Under the pieces are notes generated by a model that made no database searches, had not been told where the DNA came from, and saw nothing but the letters and a program-made list of their open reading frames with translations. A stretch of 64,000 nt of DNA. Source: Parvibaculum sedimenti (GTDB lineage: Bacteria; Pseudomonadota; Alphaproteobacteria; Parvibaculales; Parvibaculaceae). The stretch is taken from the NCBI RefSeq assembly GCF_009184905.1, contig NZ_WESC01000001.1, positions 204,679 through 268,678 of the forward strand, in the 5' to 3' direction. The position numbers were made by a program, and so were the translations under genes. This document shows positions 8,885-17,356 of this stretch, piece after piece. Each line of letters begins with the position of its first letter. The first letter of the stretch is position 1.

Positions 8885-10048
8885 TCAGGCAGAGCGCAGG
8901 TCGATGAGCGAACGCGCGATGATGTTCCGGTGCGTTTCGTTGGTGCCGGAATAGATGCTTGCCGCGCGGGTGCTGAAATACTTGCAGCTCGCATGGGCCG
9001 CTTCCTCGGCAAGCGGCGACGCATTTCCATTGAGATGTTCGGCCACTGCGCCGTAGGGGCCAGCGGCTTCGACCCCGAGTTCGGTGATGCGCTGGTGAAG
9101 TTCGCTCGCCATGGATTTCATCAGCGACGACGCGATCTCATCGTCGCCGGACAACCGCCCCCCGGTCAGCAGCCGCAATTCGAAGCTCTCGAAACTGCGT
9201 ATGTCGATTTCGACTGCGGCGCGGCGGAGGCGTATTTCGTCAGTTGCACCGCCACCGAGCGCAAGCAGGCGTTCCACGCCACGATACGCGCGGCGCAGCA
9301 AGCCGCTCGTCGTGTTGTTCGAGCGCGCGAAACGCATGAGCTGCTTGGCGACGGACCAGCCATCGCCTTCCGCTCCGACGCGGTTCGCCATGGGTACACG
9401 AACGTCGTCGAAAAAGACCTGGTTGAATTCATGTTCGCCGTCAAAGCTGATGATCGGTTCGACCTTTATTTCTGGCATGTCCATGTCGATGAGAAGAAAG
9501 GTGATGCCTTCCTGCGGCCGTGTACCCTGCGACGTGCGCATCAGCGCGAACATGCGGTTCGAGTGATGCGCGCCTGTCGTCCAGATCTTCGAGCCGTTGA
9601 GGACATAGTGATCGCCGTCAGCGATGGCGCGAGACTTGACCGCGGCGAGATCGGAGCCGGCGCCCGGTTCCGAGAATCCCTGACACCAGAGATCGTCGCC
9701 GGTGAGGATGGGCTTGAGATAGCGTTCGCGTTGCTCCGGCGTTCCCTCCGCGATCAGCAGCGGCCCCAGACTGCGCAATCCCCCGGCAAAAAGGAGGGGC
9801 GCATCGTTGGCGGCGCATTCCTGCTCGAAGAGGAAACGATGCCGCGCCGTCCAACCCGTGCCGCCATGGGCGCGCGGCCAAGCAGGCGCGATCCAGCCGC
9901 GTTCATACAGACGACGGTGCCAGACGCGGCAGGCCTCGATCTGCGAATGTGTGCCGACCGTCCGGCGCCCTGCGGTACGGAGTTCCGGTGTCAGCTTTTC
10001 ATCGAGGAAAGCGCGGACCTCTCCGAGAAACCTCTCGTCCTCCTCCAT
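8885..10048 (-). CDS. acyl-CoA dehydrogenase
   Basis: 387 residues if translation starts at ATG 10048 (MEEDERFLGEVRAFLDEKL), a normal N-terminus for the family. The flavin/substrate motif LWCQGFSEPGAGSDL, the beta-domain YVLNGSKIWTTGAHHSNRMF and the C-terminal SIYSGTNETHRNIIARSL loop are all readable. It removes two hydrogens from the alpha-beta bond of an acyl-CoA, passing electrons to FAD and then ETF. Chain length or natural substrate is not readable; such paralogues often act on steroid, terpenoid or branched acyl-CoAs. It stands alone, reading leftward, with the SOD gene upstream. Confidence 0.9.
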   Translation of the reverse strand: MEEDERFLGEVRAFLDEKLTPELRTAGRRTVGTHSQIEACRVWHRRLYERGWIAPAWPRAHGGTGWTARHRFLFEQECAANDAPLLFAGGLRSLGPLLIAEGTPEQRERYLKPILTGDDLWCQGFSEPGAGSDLAAVKSRAIADGDHYVLNGSKIWTTGAHHSNRMFALMRTSQGTRPQEGITFLLIDMDMPEIKVEPIISFDGEHEFNQVFFDDVRVPMANRVGAEGDGWSVAKQLMRFARSNNTTSGLLRRAYRGVERLLALGGGATDEIRLRRAAVEIDIRSFESFELRLLTGGRLSGDDEIASSLMKSMASELHQRITELGVEAAGPYGAVAEHLNGNASPLAEEAAHASCKYFSTRAASIYSGTNETHRNIIARSLIDLRSA

Positions 10049-10157
10049 TGCGGCCACTTTCTTGAATTTCTTGTTGCCGCAAGGCTGCGCCCGGTTCGTC
10101 CTCGCCGGAACGCGACAAGTGGTCGCCGGTGTTCGTCCTGGCTGAGGCATGATGACG

Positions 10158-10187
10158 CAAAAAGGCCGGCTCGCTGAGCCGGCCTTG
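10158..10187 (-). terminator. rho-independent terminator of the sod gene
   Basis: On the minus strand, AAGGCCGGCTC and GAGCCGGCCTT form an 11-bp stem with a 3-nt loop, followed by TTTT. It begins about 20 bp after the superoxide dismutase stop codon. Confidence 0.85.
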
Positions 10188-10206
10188 TTCATTTCAGCGG
10201 CAGAAA

Positions 10207-10824
10207 TCAGGCGGCTTTGGTCGCCTCGCTTGCGTGGGCGAAATTCTGCTCGGCAAATTTCCAGTTCGCGAGCTTTCCGAGGAAAGTCACGAGGTAATCC
10301 GCGCGGCGGTTCTGGTAGTCGAGATAATAGGCGTGTTCCCAGACGTCGGAGACGAGCAGCGCCACTTCGCCATGCGTCAGCGGATTGTCGGCATTCGCCG
10401 TCGCAAGAATCTTGAGCTCGCCTTCCGCGAGCGTGAGCCAGACCCAGCCGGAACCGAACTGGCCGGTGCCCGCCGCGTTGAAGGCCTCGCTGAATTTTTC
10501 GAAGCTGCCAAAATCCTGCTCGATCTTGTCTGCGAGCTTGCCGGTCGGCTTTCCCCCGCCCTGTGGCGCCATGGAGTGCCAGTAGAAGGTGTGGTTCCAG
10601 ATCTGGGCGGCGTTGTTGAATATCTTCTTGTCGTCGGGCTTTCCGGCCGACTTCCTGATGATCTCTTCGAGCGGGAGCTTTTCGTATGCGGTGCCCTGGA
10701 TCAGCCGGTTCGCCGTGTCGACATAGGTCTTGTGATGCTTGCCGTGATGGAAGCCAAGCGTCTCGGCGGAGATATACGGCGCAAGCGCGTCCTGGGCATA
10801 GGGAAGGGGAGGCAGTTCGATCAT
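10207..10824 (-). CDS. sodB: superoxide dismutase, Fe type
   Basis: 205 residues from ATG 10824, where the conserved N-terminus MIELPPLPYAQDALAPYIS begins. The four metal ligands are visible: His in GFHHGKHHKTYV, His in NNAAQIWNHTFYW, and Asp and His in DVWEHAYYLDY. Gln in NNAAQIWNH occupies the position typical of iron rather than manganese enzymes. No signal peptide, so cytoplasmic. It dismutates superoxide to oxygen and peroxide. Monocistronic, with its own terminator at 10158-10187. Confidence 0.95.
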   Translation of the reverse strand: MIELPPLPYAQDALAPYISAETLGFHHGKHHKTYVDTANRLIQGTAYEKLPLEEIIRKSAGKPDDKKIFNNAAQIWNHTFYWHSMAPQGGGKPTGKLADKIEQDFGSFEKFSEAFNAAGTGQFGSGWVWLTLAEGELKILATANADNPLTHGEVALLVSDVWEHAYYLDYQNRRADYLVTFLGKLANWKFAEQNFAHASEATKAA

Positions 10825-11007
10825 TGCGTGACCTCTTTGGTTAGAGGGCAGTCCGTCTTTTGAAACGGATGCCGGATGATTGGGTTCCTCCCTCCTCTTC
10901 TTAATCGGTATTGCAGTCTCGAATTCAACCCCGGGGGCAAAATTTCCCAGCGGATACAGGCATTTAATTTCGCCTCGGCCGTTCGGGCAGAGGCTCCGCG
11001 TGCGCCG

Positions 11008-11037
11008 CTTGCAAGAGCGCATGCTAATCCCCACATT
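11008..11037 (+). promoter_or_regulatory. sigma-32 (RpoH)-like promoter of hsp20
   Basis: CTTGCAA at 11008-11014, a 14-bp spacer, then CCCCACATT at 11029-11037. This fits the heat-shock sigma consensus CTTGAAA - 13 to 17 - CCCCATnT closely. It lies about 105 bp before the Hsp20 start codon, leaving a GC-rich leader. Confidence 0.65.
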
Positions 11038-11141
11038 GAGCACAAGCGGTGCCGTAAAGGGCCGCACGGCTTGGCGGCGAGGCTGCCGGGCCGGATGTAA
11101 CCGGGTCGCTTTTGAAAGGGCTTTGGCGAAGGGGTTTGGTA

Positions 11142-11591
11142 ATGACGCGCATGGTGCAGTTCAACAGCCCGTTCCTGCTCGGCTTCGACGAGATGGAACG
11201 ACTGCTCGAACAGGTCGCCAAGGGGTCCGACGGCTATCCTCCCTACAATGTGGAGGAGGTGACGCGGCTCGAAGGCGAGACGCCGAAACGGGTGCTGCGC
11301 ATCACGCTGGCCGTCGCCGGCTTTGCCCGCGACGAGCTTTCAGTCACCGTCGAGGACAATCAGCTCGTCATTCGCGGACGCAAACGCGAGGAAGAAGGCC
11401 GCGTCTATCTCTATCGCGGCATTGCCGCACGGCAGTTCCAGCGTGCTTTCGTTCTGGCTGAGGGAATCGATGTCGGAGCAGCGAGGCTCGACAATGGCCT
11501 CCTCGCGATCGACCTCATCAGGCCGGAACCGTCGAAGCTGGTGCGCCAGATTGAAATTGGAGGGGGCGTATCGTCCGCCCCGGCTACGTAA
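11142..11591 (+). CDS. Hsp20 small heat-shock chaperone
   Basis: 149 residues from ATG 11142 (AAGGGG 7 bp upstream). Starts MTRMVQFNSPFLLGFDEMERLL, as in IbpA-like proteins, followed by an alpha-crystallin domain (about residues 30-130) with YNVEEV, LAVAGFARDELSVTVEDNQLVIRGRK and the closing GLLAIDLIRPEP. It is an ATP-independent holdase that binds unfolding proteins in the cytoplasm. Followed after 56 bp by a DUF1150 gene, a pairing common in alphaproteobacteria. An RpoH-like promoter and a possible leader thermometer suggest heat control. Confidence 0.9.
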   Translation: MTRMVQFNSPFLLGFDEMERLLEQVAKGSDGYPPYNVEEVTRLEGETPKRVLRITLAVAGFARDELSVTVEDNQLVIRGRKREEEGRVYLYRGIAARQFQRAFVLAEGIDVGAARLDNGLLAIDLIRPEPSKLVRQIEIGGGVSSAPAT

Positions 11592-11647
11592 AGACGACCA
11601 GTGACGTCCGTTGCCTCAGAAGAGGGACGGCGCGAAAGGAGCGTAAA

Positions 11648-11947
11648 ATGCGTAACGACAAGGAAGAATTCGAACTGGAAGGCCAGAGCGGATGGGGTAC
11701 GCAGGATCTGCGCCATCTGACGCCGGAGCTCTTCGCCAATGTCGGCATGCCGAACATCGTCTATGTGCGTGAAGTGCTCGCGGGTGAGCTTGCAAGCGAT
11801 CTCGGCTCGGAGATTGACGTTCCCGCCGATACGAAGCTCTACGCCGTTCATGCCGCGAATGGCGATCGCATGGCAGTCCTTGATAACCGCGATGCCGCTT
11901 TTGCAGGCGCGCGTCAGTACGATCTGGAACCGCTCAGCGTCCATTAA
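11648..11947 (+). CDS. DUF1150 family protein
   Basis: 99 residues, ATG at 11648 after AAAGGAG. The sequence (LTPELFANVGMPNIVYVREVLAGEL...LYAVHAANGDRMAVLDNRDAAF) matches the alphaproteobacterial DUF1150 family that routinely follows hsp20 genes. No membrane segment or signal peptide. Function is unknown; co-transcription with hsp20 suggests a role under heat or envelope stress. A strong terminator follows 25 bp after the stop. Confidence 0.85.
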   Translation: MRNDKEEFELEGQSGWGTQDLRHLTPELFANVGMPNIVYVREVLAGELASDLGSEIDVPADTKLYAVHAANGDRMAVLDNRDAAFAGARQYDLEPLSVH

Positions 11948-11971
11948 TGGCGCCGACCGTCAGGTCAAAGC

Positions 11972-12002
11972 AAAAGCCCCGGTGGTTCCACCGGGGCTTT
12001 TT
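11972..12002. terminator. bidirectional rho-independent terminator
   Basis: AAAAGCCCCGGTGG and CCACCGGGGCTTTT form a near-perfect stem with a 2-nt core loop and T/A runs on both sides. It lies between the DUF1150 gene and the convergent ptsN gene and can end both transcripts. Confidence 0.9.
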
Positions 12003-12018
12003 GTTTGGTGCCGACGCC

Positions 12019-12483
12019 TCAGGCCGCGTGGGTCGCCACGGGTTCCGTGAGGATCGCGAACAGGGCCGCCGGATCGTCGCTTGCGCGAAGTTTTTCGACG
12101 ACTGCCGGATTGCGCAGCAGACGCGAGATGCGCGCCAGCGCTTTCAGGTGGTCGGCGCCCGCGGTTTCCGGCGCGAGCAGCAGGAAGACGAGATCGACGG
12201 GTTGATCATCAACCGATTCGAAGCCGATCGGCGTCTCCAGTCGCGCGAAAAGCCCGTAAAGCCGTGTCAGCTCCGTGAGTTTGCCATGCGGAATGGCGAT
12301 GCCCTGGCCAACGCCAGTCGAACCGAGGCGCTCGCGCTCGAGCAGCGTCTCGAATACCGTGCGCTCCGACAGGCCTGTCAGCGCAGCGGCGCGCGCGGAT
12401 AGTTCCTGCAAGGCTTGCTTTTTGCTGGTGACCTTGAGGTGGGCGATCACCCCCTCGGGCGACACCAGATCTTCAAGCTCCAT
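12019..12483 (-). CDS. ptsN: PTS IIA-like nitrogen regulatory protein PtsN (EIIA-Ntr)
   Basis: 154 residues, ATG at 12483. One PTS_EIIA_2 domain. The phosphorylated histidine is in GVGQGIAIPHGKL. In proteobacteria it receives phosphate from the EI-Ntr/NPr relay and adjusts potassium transport, nitrogen and stress responses by binding partner proteins. It is the last gene of the lptC-lptA-lptB-rpoN-hpf-ptsN cluster; hpf ends 82 bp upstream. Confidence 0.92.
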   Translation of the reverse strand: MELEDLVSPEGVIAHLKVTSKKQALQELSARAAALTGLSERTVFETLLERERLGSTGVGQGIAIPHGKLTELTRLYGLFARLETPIGFESVDDQPVDLVFLLLAPETAGADHLKALARISRLLRNPAVVEKLRASDDPAALFAILTEPVATHAA

Positions 12484-12565
12484 GGTCCGGTCCTGTCTTG
12501 CGGTTTTACTCAACCCCGGTGCGCCGCGAAGGCGGCGTCCGGGTCGGGCTTTGCCGATGTGTAGA

Positions 12566-13144
12566 TCAAGGCTTTGCAGAATCGATGCCAGCGTCGATCC
12601 AACCGATATTTCCGTCCTCACGGCGATAGACGACGTTCAGTCCGCCCGTCGCTCCATTGCGGAAGACGACGAACTTCGCATCGATGAGATCCATCTGCAT
12701 CACGGCGTCGCCCACGCTCAGGCGCGGGATCGAGGTGGTGCCTTCGGCGATGATCACGGGCGGGGCGTCGACCGACACTTCTTCGTGCTCGTCGCTCGCC
12801 TCGATGATGAAGGAGCGGGCGGATTCGACCGGCAACGCCTGCTTGTCCTTGGCATGGCTCTTGAGCCTGCTCTTGTAGCGGCGCAGGCGCTTGTCGAGCT
12901 TGTCGACCGCGCCGTCGAAAGACGCATAGGGGTCGTGCGACCGGCCCTGCGTGTTGATGTGCATGCCCGAGTTCAGATGTACCGAGCAATCGGCCCGATA
13001 CTCGGAGCCTTCCTTGGTGAAGATCACATGCCCGTTTATGGGTTTGTCGAAATATTTCCCGACGCTCTGCTCGAGACGTTCCGTGACATGGGTGCGGAGC
13101 GCATCTCCGACGTCGAGATGATGACCGCTGACCTGAACTTGCAT
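12566..13144 (-). CDS. hpf: ribosome hibernation promoting factor, long form
   Basis: 192 residues. The N-terminal RaiA/S30AE domain (MQVQVSGHHLDVGDALRTHVTERL...) binds the 30S subunit; a linker is followed by the C-terminal dimerisation domain (VFRNGATGGLNVVYRREDGNIGWID). This two-domain long form makes 100S ribosome dimers in resting cells, as in most bacteria outside the gammaproteobacteria. It has its own likely promoter at 13344-13372 although it lies downstream of rpoN. Confidence 0.93.
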   Translation of the reverse strand: MQVQVSGHHLDVGDALRTHVTERLEQSVGKYFDKPINGHVIFTKEGSEYRADCSVHLNSGMHINTQGRSHDPYASFDGAVDKLDKRLRRYKSRLKSHAKDKQALPVESARSFIIEASDEHEEVSVDAPPVIIAEGTTSIPRLSVGDAVMQMDLIDAKFVVFRNGATGGLNVVYRREDGNIGWIDAGIDSAKP

Positions 13145-13343
13145 AGGAGACCTTTCCGGGTCACGTCGCGCTGACTATGGACGGCTCTTATTGAGTTGAG
13201 CCTTGGCGTACCAACCTCTGTACCTCGGTCCGGCTGCCGCGTCATCTCCGGGCGCCGTGTCATCATTGCATCGGCGGCTCAACGTGCTGTCATCCCCTGT
13301 GCGCCTACCCTCGCTTGACCCAGGGGGACGTTGAGCGCGTGGC

Positions 13344-13372
13344 AACCTAATTGCACGGTCGGGGGGTGTCAA
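13344..13372 (-). promoter_or_regulatory. sigma-70-type promoter before hpf
   Basis: On the minus strand TTGACA (13372-13367), a 17-bp spacer, then TAGGTT (13349-13344). It is the clearest promoter in the 312-bp gap between rpoN and hpf and would leave a leader of about 190 nt. No other gene or clear terminator is visible in 13145-13456; the stretch 13390-13430 is AT-rich. Confidence 0.5.
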
Positions 13373-13456
13373 CCAGCTCCTTCCGAGGTAAAAAACACGT
13401 TTAATTTCATAATCATAGTTTAATCCGGTGCGGGGTTGAAGGCCCTCGCGCCGGGC

Positions 13457-14995
13457 TCAGGCATAGACCTTCTTGTCCCTCCGGCGCTGGACCGAGGACG
13501 GGATGTTCATGGCTTCCCGATACTTTGCAACCGTGCGGCGAGCGATGTCGATACCAGACTTTTTCAGGATATCGACGATATTGTCGTCCGAGAGAACCGC
13601 GTTGGGCAGCTCCGCCTCGATCAGTTCCTTGATGCGGTGACGCACCGCTTCTGCGGAATGCGCCTCGCCGCCCTCGCTCGACGCGATCGAGGAGGTGAAG
13701 AAATATTTCATCTCGAATATGCCGCGCGGCGTCGCGACGTATTTGTTCGCGGTGACGCGCGAGACCGTCGACTCATGCATGGAAATCGCGTCGGCCACCG
13801 TCTTCAGATTGAGGGGCCTGAGATGCTGAATGCCATACATCAGGAAGGCGTCCTGCTGGCGCACGATTTCGGACGCGACCTTGAGGATGGTGCGGGCGCG
13901 CTGGTCGAGGCTCTTGACGAGCCAGTTGGCGTTGTTGAGGCATTCCGACAGGTAGGACTTCGCCTTGGGGTCGGCGGAGAACTTGCTCACCTCGGCGTAA
14001 TATTGCTGGTTCACCAGCACGCGGGGCAGCGTCTCTGAATTGAGCTCGATGGCCCAGCTTCCGTCGGCGCGCTGGCGCACGAAGACATCGGGAATGACCG
14101 GCACCACCGGTTCGTTGCCGAATGCGAGGCCGGGCTTTGGATTGCAGCCGCGTATGTCCTCCACCATGCCTGCGATGTCCTCGCGATCGGCATTGCAGAG
14201 CTTCATCAGCAACTCGAAGTCGCGTCGCGCGAAAAGCTCGAGATGGTCGAGGAATATCTGCATCGTCGGATCGAGGCGGTCGCGCTCCCTGAGCTGGATC
14301 GCGAGGCATTCCTTGAGGCTGCGCGCGCAGATGCCGGCTGGGTCGAAGGTCTGGAGGGTAGCGAGCACCGGTTCGACATCCGCGAGCGACGCGCCGAGCC
14401 GGTCTGCGATCTCCGACAGGTCGGTTGTGATATAGCCGGCCTCATTGACCTGATCGATCAGATAGGCGCCGATCATGCGCTGGCGCTCGTCCTTGATCGC
14501 CATGTTGAGCTGTTCGGTCAGATGCTCGGAAAGCGTCGTCTCGCGCGTCAGCGTCGATTCGAAGCCGAACTCCCCGTCGCCACCGCCGCCTCCATTGCGG
14601 AGGTTCTGCCAGTCCGAGCCCTGCATGCCCGGCGTCTCCGCTGCAACATCATTCGCGGCGTCGCTGCGGCTCTCATCGGCATAAACATTGTCGTAATCGG
14701 TATCGAGGTCGCCGTCGCGGGAAGGCAGGGGCCCGTCCTCGCTCAGCGTCAGCGCCGTTTCAGTCGTGGGCGCCGCCTCGAAATCACTCTCGGCTTCGCG
14801 CGTGTCGACCGAGCGCTCGGCAATCTCGGGCTCGGCGACATTGGCCTCGAGCAGCGGATTGCGCTCGAGTTCCTGCTCGACATAGTTGGCGAGTTCGAGA
14901 TTGGAGAGCTGCAGCAGCTTGATCGCCTGCTGCAACTGCGGGGTCATCACCAGAGCCTGGCCCTGGCGGAGTTCTAGCCGCGGTCCTAGTGCCAT
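13457..14995 (-). CDS. rpoN: RNA polymerase sigma-54 factor
   Basis: 512 residues. Region I is Gln/Leu-rich (LRQGQALVMTPQLQQAIKLLQLSNLEL), followed by an acidic region II (about 60-130). Region III has the core-binding part (DPAGICARSLKECLAIQL) and the HTH (KTVADAISMHESTVSRVTANKY), ending with the RpoN box ARRTVAKYREAMNIPSS that reads the -24 element. It directs transcription of nitrogen and other enhancer-dependent promoters. It lies 30 bp downstream of lptB, the usual alphaproteobacterial arrangement. Confidence 0.97.
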   Translation of the reverse strand: MALGPRLELRQGQALVMTPQLQQAIKLLQLSNLELANYVEQELERNPLLEANVAEPEIAERSVDTREAESDFEAAPTTETALTLSEDGPLPSRDGDLDTDYDNVYADESRSDAANDVAAETPGMQGSDWQNLRNGGGGGDGEFGFESTLTRETTLSEHLTEQLNMAIKDERQRMIGAYLIDQVNEAGYITTDLSEIADRLGASLADVEPVLATLQTFDPAGICARSLKECLAIQLRERDRLDPTMQIFLDHLELFARRDFELLMKLCNADREDIAGMVEDIRGCNPKPGLAFGNEPVVPVIPDVFVRQRADGSWAIELNSETLPRVLVNQQYYAEVSKFSADPKAKSYLSECLNNANWLVKSLDQRARTILKVASEIVRQQDAFLMYGIQHLRPLNLKTVADAISMHESTVSRVTANKYVATPRGIFEMKYFFTSSIASSEGGEAHSAEAVRHRIKELIEAELPNAVLSDDNIVDILKKSGIDIARRTVAKYREAMNIPSSVQRRRDKKVYA

Positions 14996-15025
14996 TTGTG
15001 ATGCGGCCCCATGCCCGTTACGCCA

Positions 15026-15811
15026 CTAAAGAGAGAAACGTTCGCCGAGATAAAGGCGGCGGACATCCTCGTTACCAACGATCTCGGAGGGCTCGCCCTC
15101 CATCAGCACATGGCCGTCATGGATGATGACGGCGCGGTCGATCAGTTCCAGCGTCTCGCGCACATTGTGATCGGTGATGAGAACGCCGATGCCACGATCC
15201 TTCAAATGCGCGACGAGATCGCGAATGTCGCCGATGGCGATCGGGTCGATGCCAGCGAAAGGCTCGTCGAGCAGCATGAAGGAGGGCTGTGTCGCGAGCG
15301 CGCGCGCGATTTCCACGCGCCGCCTTTCGCCGCCCGACAGCGCCACCGAAGGCGTGCGCCGAAGATGGGTGATCGAGAATTCGGCCAGCAGATCGTCCAG
15401 CGTCGCCTCGCGGCGGTCGCGGTCGTTTTCGATCACTTCGAGCACGGCGCGGATATTCTGTTCGACGGTCAGACCGCGAAAGATCGAGGCTTCCTGCGGC
15501 AGATAGCCGATGCCGAGCCGCGCCCGGCGATACATGGGCAGGCTGGTGATGTCGCTGCCATCGAGCGAGATCGTGCCGTAATCCGGCGCGATGAGCCCGG
15601 TGATCATGTAGAAAACGGTTGTTTTGCCCGCGCCATTGGGGCCGAGCAGGCCGACGGCCTCGCCCCGGTGCACATCGAAGCTTACCCCGCGCACGACCGG
15701 ACGGCGTCGGAAGCTCTTGCCGATCTTCTCGACCGAGAGGCCGGGATTGCTCGCAACGAGGCGCGGCCCCTCATGGGACCTGGTCTCTTCTGTTGCGGCG
15801 CGGCTTTGCAT
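15026..15811 (-). CDS. lptB: LPS export ABC transporter ATP-binding protein LptB
   Basis: 261 residues. Walker A LLGPNGAGKTT, Q-loop YLPQEASIFR, signature ALSGGERRRVEIARAL, Walker B FMLLDEPFAGIDPIA and H-loop ITDHNVRETL are intact; the GIGYLPQEASIFRGLTV segment is typical of LptB. A 25-residue N-terminal extension precedes the fold and may be trimmed if an internal start is used. It powers extraction of lipopolysaccharide by LptFG at the inner membrane. Downstream of lptA by 82 bp, upstream of rpoN. Confidence 0.95.
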   Translation of the reverse strand: MQSRAATEETRSHEGPRLVASNPGLSVEKIGKSFRRRPVVRGVSFDVHRGEAVGLLGPNGAGKTTVFYMITGLIAPDYGTISLDGSDITSLPMYRRARLGIGYLPQEASIFRGLTVEQNIRAVLEVIENDRDRREATLDDLLAEFSITHLRRTPSVALSGGERRRVEIARALATQPSFMLLDEPFAGIDPIAIGDIRDLVAHLKDRGIGVLITDHNVRETLELIDRAVIIHDGHVLMEGEPSEIVGNEDVRRLYLGERFSL

Positions 15812-15893
15812 GGGACGTCCTCACTCATTCGCCATCATCTGATAGCAGTTGGCATTAAATTTGTATGAAATGAGGTCTTTTACCAGACTTCTT

Positions 15894-16493
15894 TTATTTT
15901 TTCTCTTTCGGAGGGGGCTGGAAGAGGGCTTTAACCCGCCCGGTCGAGCCGGTTTTCGCGGCTCCGGCCTCGGCGCCGCCGATGATCTTGCTCCTGCCGG
16001 TCGCGAGATCGATGGTCAGTTTGGTGCCCCGGATGATGTTCTTGCCCTGGCGCAGCACCACCTTGTCGCCCATCAGGATGTTGCGCTTGGCGACGACATA
16101 ACGGGCCCAGTCGCCATCCGCGGACTGGTCGTCCTTCGACATGACATGGACATTGCCGGTGGCGACGATTTCCTGGATCTGGGTCTTGCCGCCGGTGCCT
16201 TGCGCGTAGCTCGCCTTGAGGCGGTCGGAGCGGAGCTTCATGCCGCCCTGCGTCGCGACCACATTGCCGATGAAGGTCGCCTGATGCTGCTGGTCCTGAA
16301 CCTCCAGCGAATCGGACTCGATCTCGATGGGCGCGTCGGGATTGGTGGCAAAACCGCTCAGCGGGTCCCGGGGGGCGGCTTCCGCGGCGCGGGCCGGGGC
16401 GCCGAAGGCAAGGCTTGCGCCGATGAGAAGGACGGCGCAGGCGATAGCCTGATTTCGGCGCTTGGCGGCCTGCCTCGGTGCTCCAGTCATCAC
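15894..16493 (-). CDS. lptA: LPS transport periplasmic protein LptA
   Basis: 199 residues. A basic N-terminus and hydrophobic stretch form a signal peptide ending near PARAAEA (about residue 39). The mature part is an OstA/LptA beta-jellyroll (PIEIESDSLEVQDQQHQATFIGNVVATQGGMKL...GDKVVLRQGKNIIRGTKLTIDLATGRSKI). It bridges the periplasm between LptC and LptD. Its ATG overlaps the lptC stop by 4 bp, showing coupling. The tail is Lys/Pro-rich. Confidence 0.92.
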   Translation of the reverse strand: MMTGAPRQAAKRRNQAIACAVLLIGASLAFGAPARAAEAAPRDPLSGFATNPDAPIEIESDSLEVQDQQHQATFIGNVVATQGGMKLRSDRLKASYAQGTGGKTQIQEIVATGNVHVMSKDDQSADGDWARYVVAKRNILMGDKVVLRQGKNIIRGTKLTIDLATGRSKIIGGAEAGAAKTGSTGRVKALFQPPPKEKK

Positions 16494-17164
16494 TGCTTCC
16501 CCTTACCCTCTTGCCCGTAGATTCGCACTTTGACGCGGCCCTGGAAATGGAGCGTCCGATTGGCATTGTTGGCCGTCATGCTGTCCGCGCGCAACGTGCC
16601 GAGCGGCCCGTGCCCCTCGACGGGCGTGCTGCTGGAGACGGTGCCCTTGCGGAAGTCGACCATGACCGAAGTGCCGTGAAACTCGTAGCCCGTGGAGGCG
16701 TAGATGTCGATCTTCTGGGTGAGGTCGAGCGTCTGCGTTTCCGTGTCGAGAAGGCCGGTCGTCGAGGAGAGCGAAACCCAGTCCGTGTTGTTTTCGAGCT
16801 TCAGGTCCGCCTGCACATTGTCGAGCGTGACATGGTTCGGCTTGCCCGGCGCCTGCGTCGCCGTGTCGGCGGTGAGTACATAGGGCCGCCCCGACCCGTC
16901 GAGGCCGGTCACGCGCGGGCTCACCATGCGCAGGTCGTTGTTCGGCGTCGAAATCTCGCGGAAGCTGATATCGAGCTTGTCATGGGTGTCGAAGGCGCCG
17001 GAATAGATGAGCACTGTCGCGAAGAGCGCTATGGCGCCGAGCGGCAGCGCGACCTTCATCGCCGAGACAAAGCGGCTATGGCGCGAAGCCGGAGGGCGCG
17101 CCTGCAATGGGGCCCCGCGCCGTTTCCCGGCGTTGGCCTCGCTCTCGCCGAGCGACTCGCTCAT
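16490..17164 (-). CDS. lptC: LPS export system protein LptC
   Basis: 224 residues. A basic cytoplasmic tail of about 35 residues, then a single membrane helix (MKVALPLGAIALFATVLIYSG), then a periplasmic beta-rich LptC/YrbK domain with repeats such as VTLDNVQADLKLENNTDWVSLSSTTGLLDTETQTLDL. It receives LPS from LptBFG and passes it to LptA, whose gene overlaps the end of this one. The RNase D-like gene lies 192 bp upstream. Confidence 0.88.
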   Translation of the reverse strand: MSESLGESEANAGKRRGAPLQARPPASRHSRFVSAMKVALPLGAIALFATVLIYSGAFDTHDKLDISFREISTPNNDLRMVSPRVTGLDGSGRPYVLTADTATQAPGKPNHVTLDNVQADLKLENNTDWVSLSSTTGLLDTETQTLDLTQKIDIYASTGYEFHGTSVMVDFRKGTVSSSTPVEGHGPLGTLRADSMTANNANRTLHFQGRVKVRIYGQEGKGKQ

Positions 17165-17356
17165 TCCGTTTCGTTCCGCATACAGAGGAATCCGGCTCTT
17201 TCGAGAGGCCTTGCTTCAGCCCCGGTCCGTCCGGACGCTTTGGACATCGTTTGGACGATGGCATGTTCACGTTGGCGATTATGCGCGTAAGGGGCTTCAA
17301 GCGTCAACGAAAGCGCGGCTTTACGCGCCGGCCGCCCGCTGGTCGCGGCACCGGCC

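Noticed and set aside
13175..13372. 65-codon minus-strand frame between rpoN and hpf
   Set aside because: Starts inside the putative hpf promoter, is Arg-rich and lacks a ribosome-binding site; treated as leader DNA.
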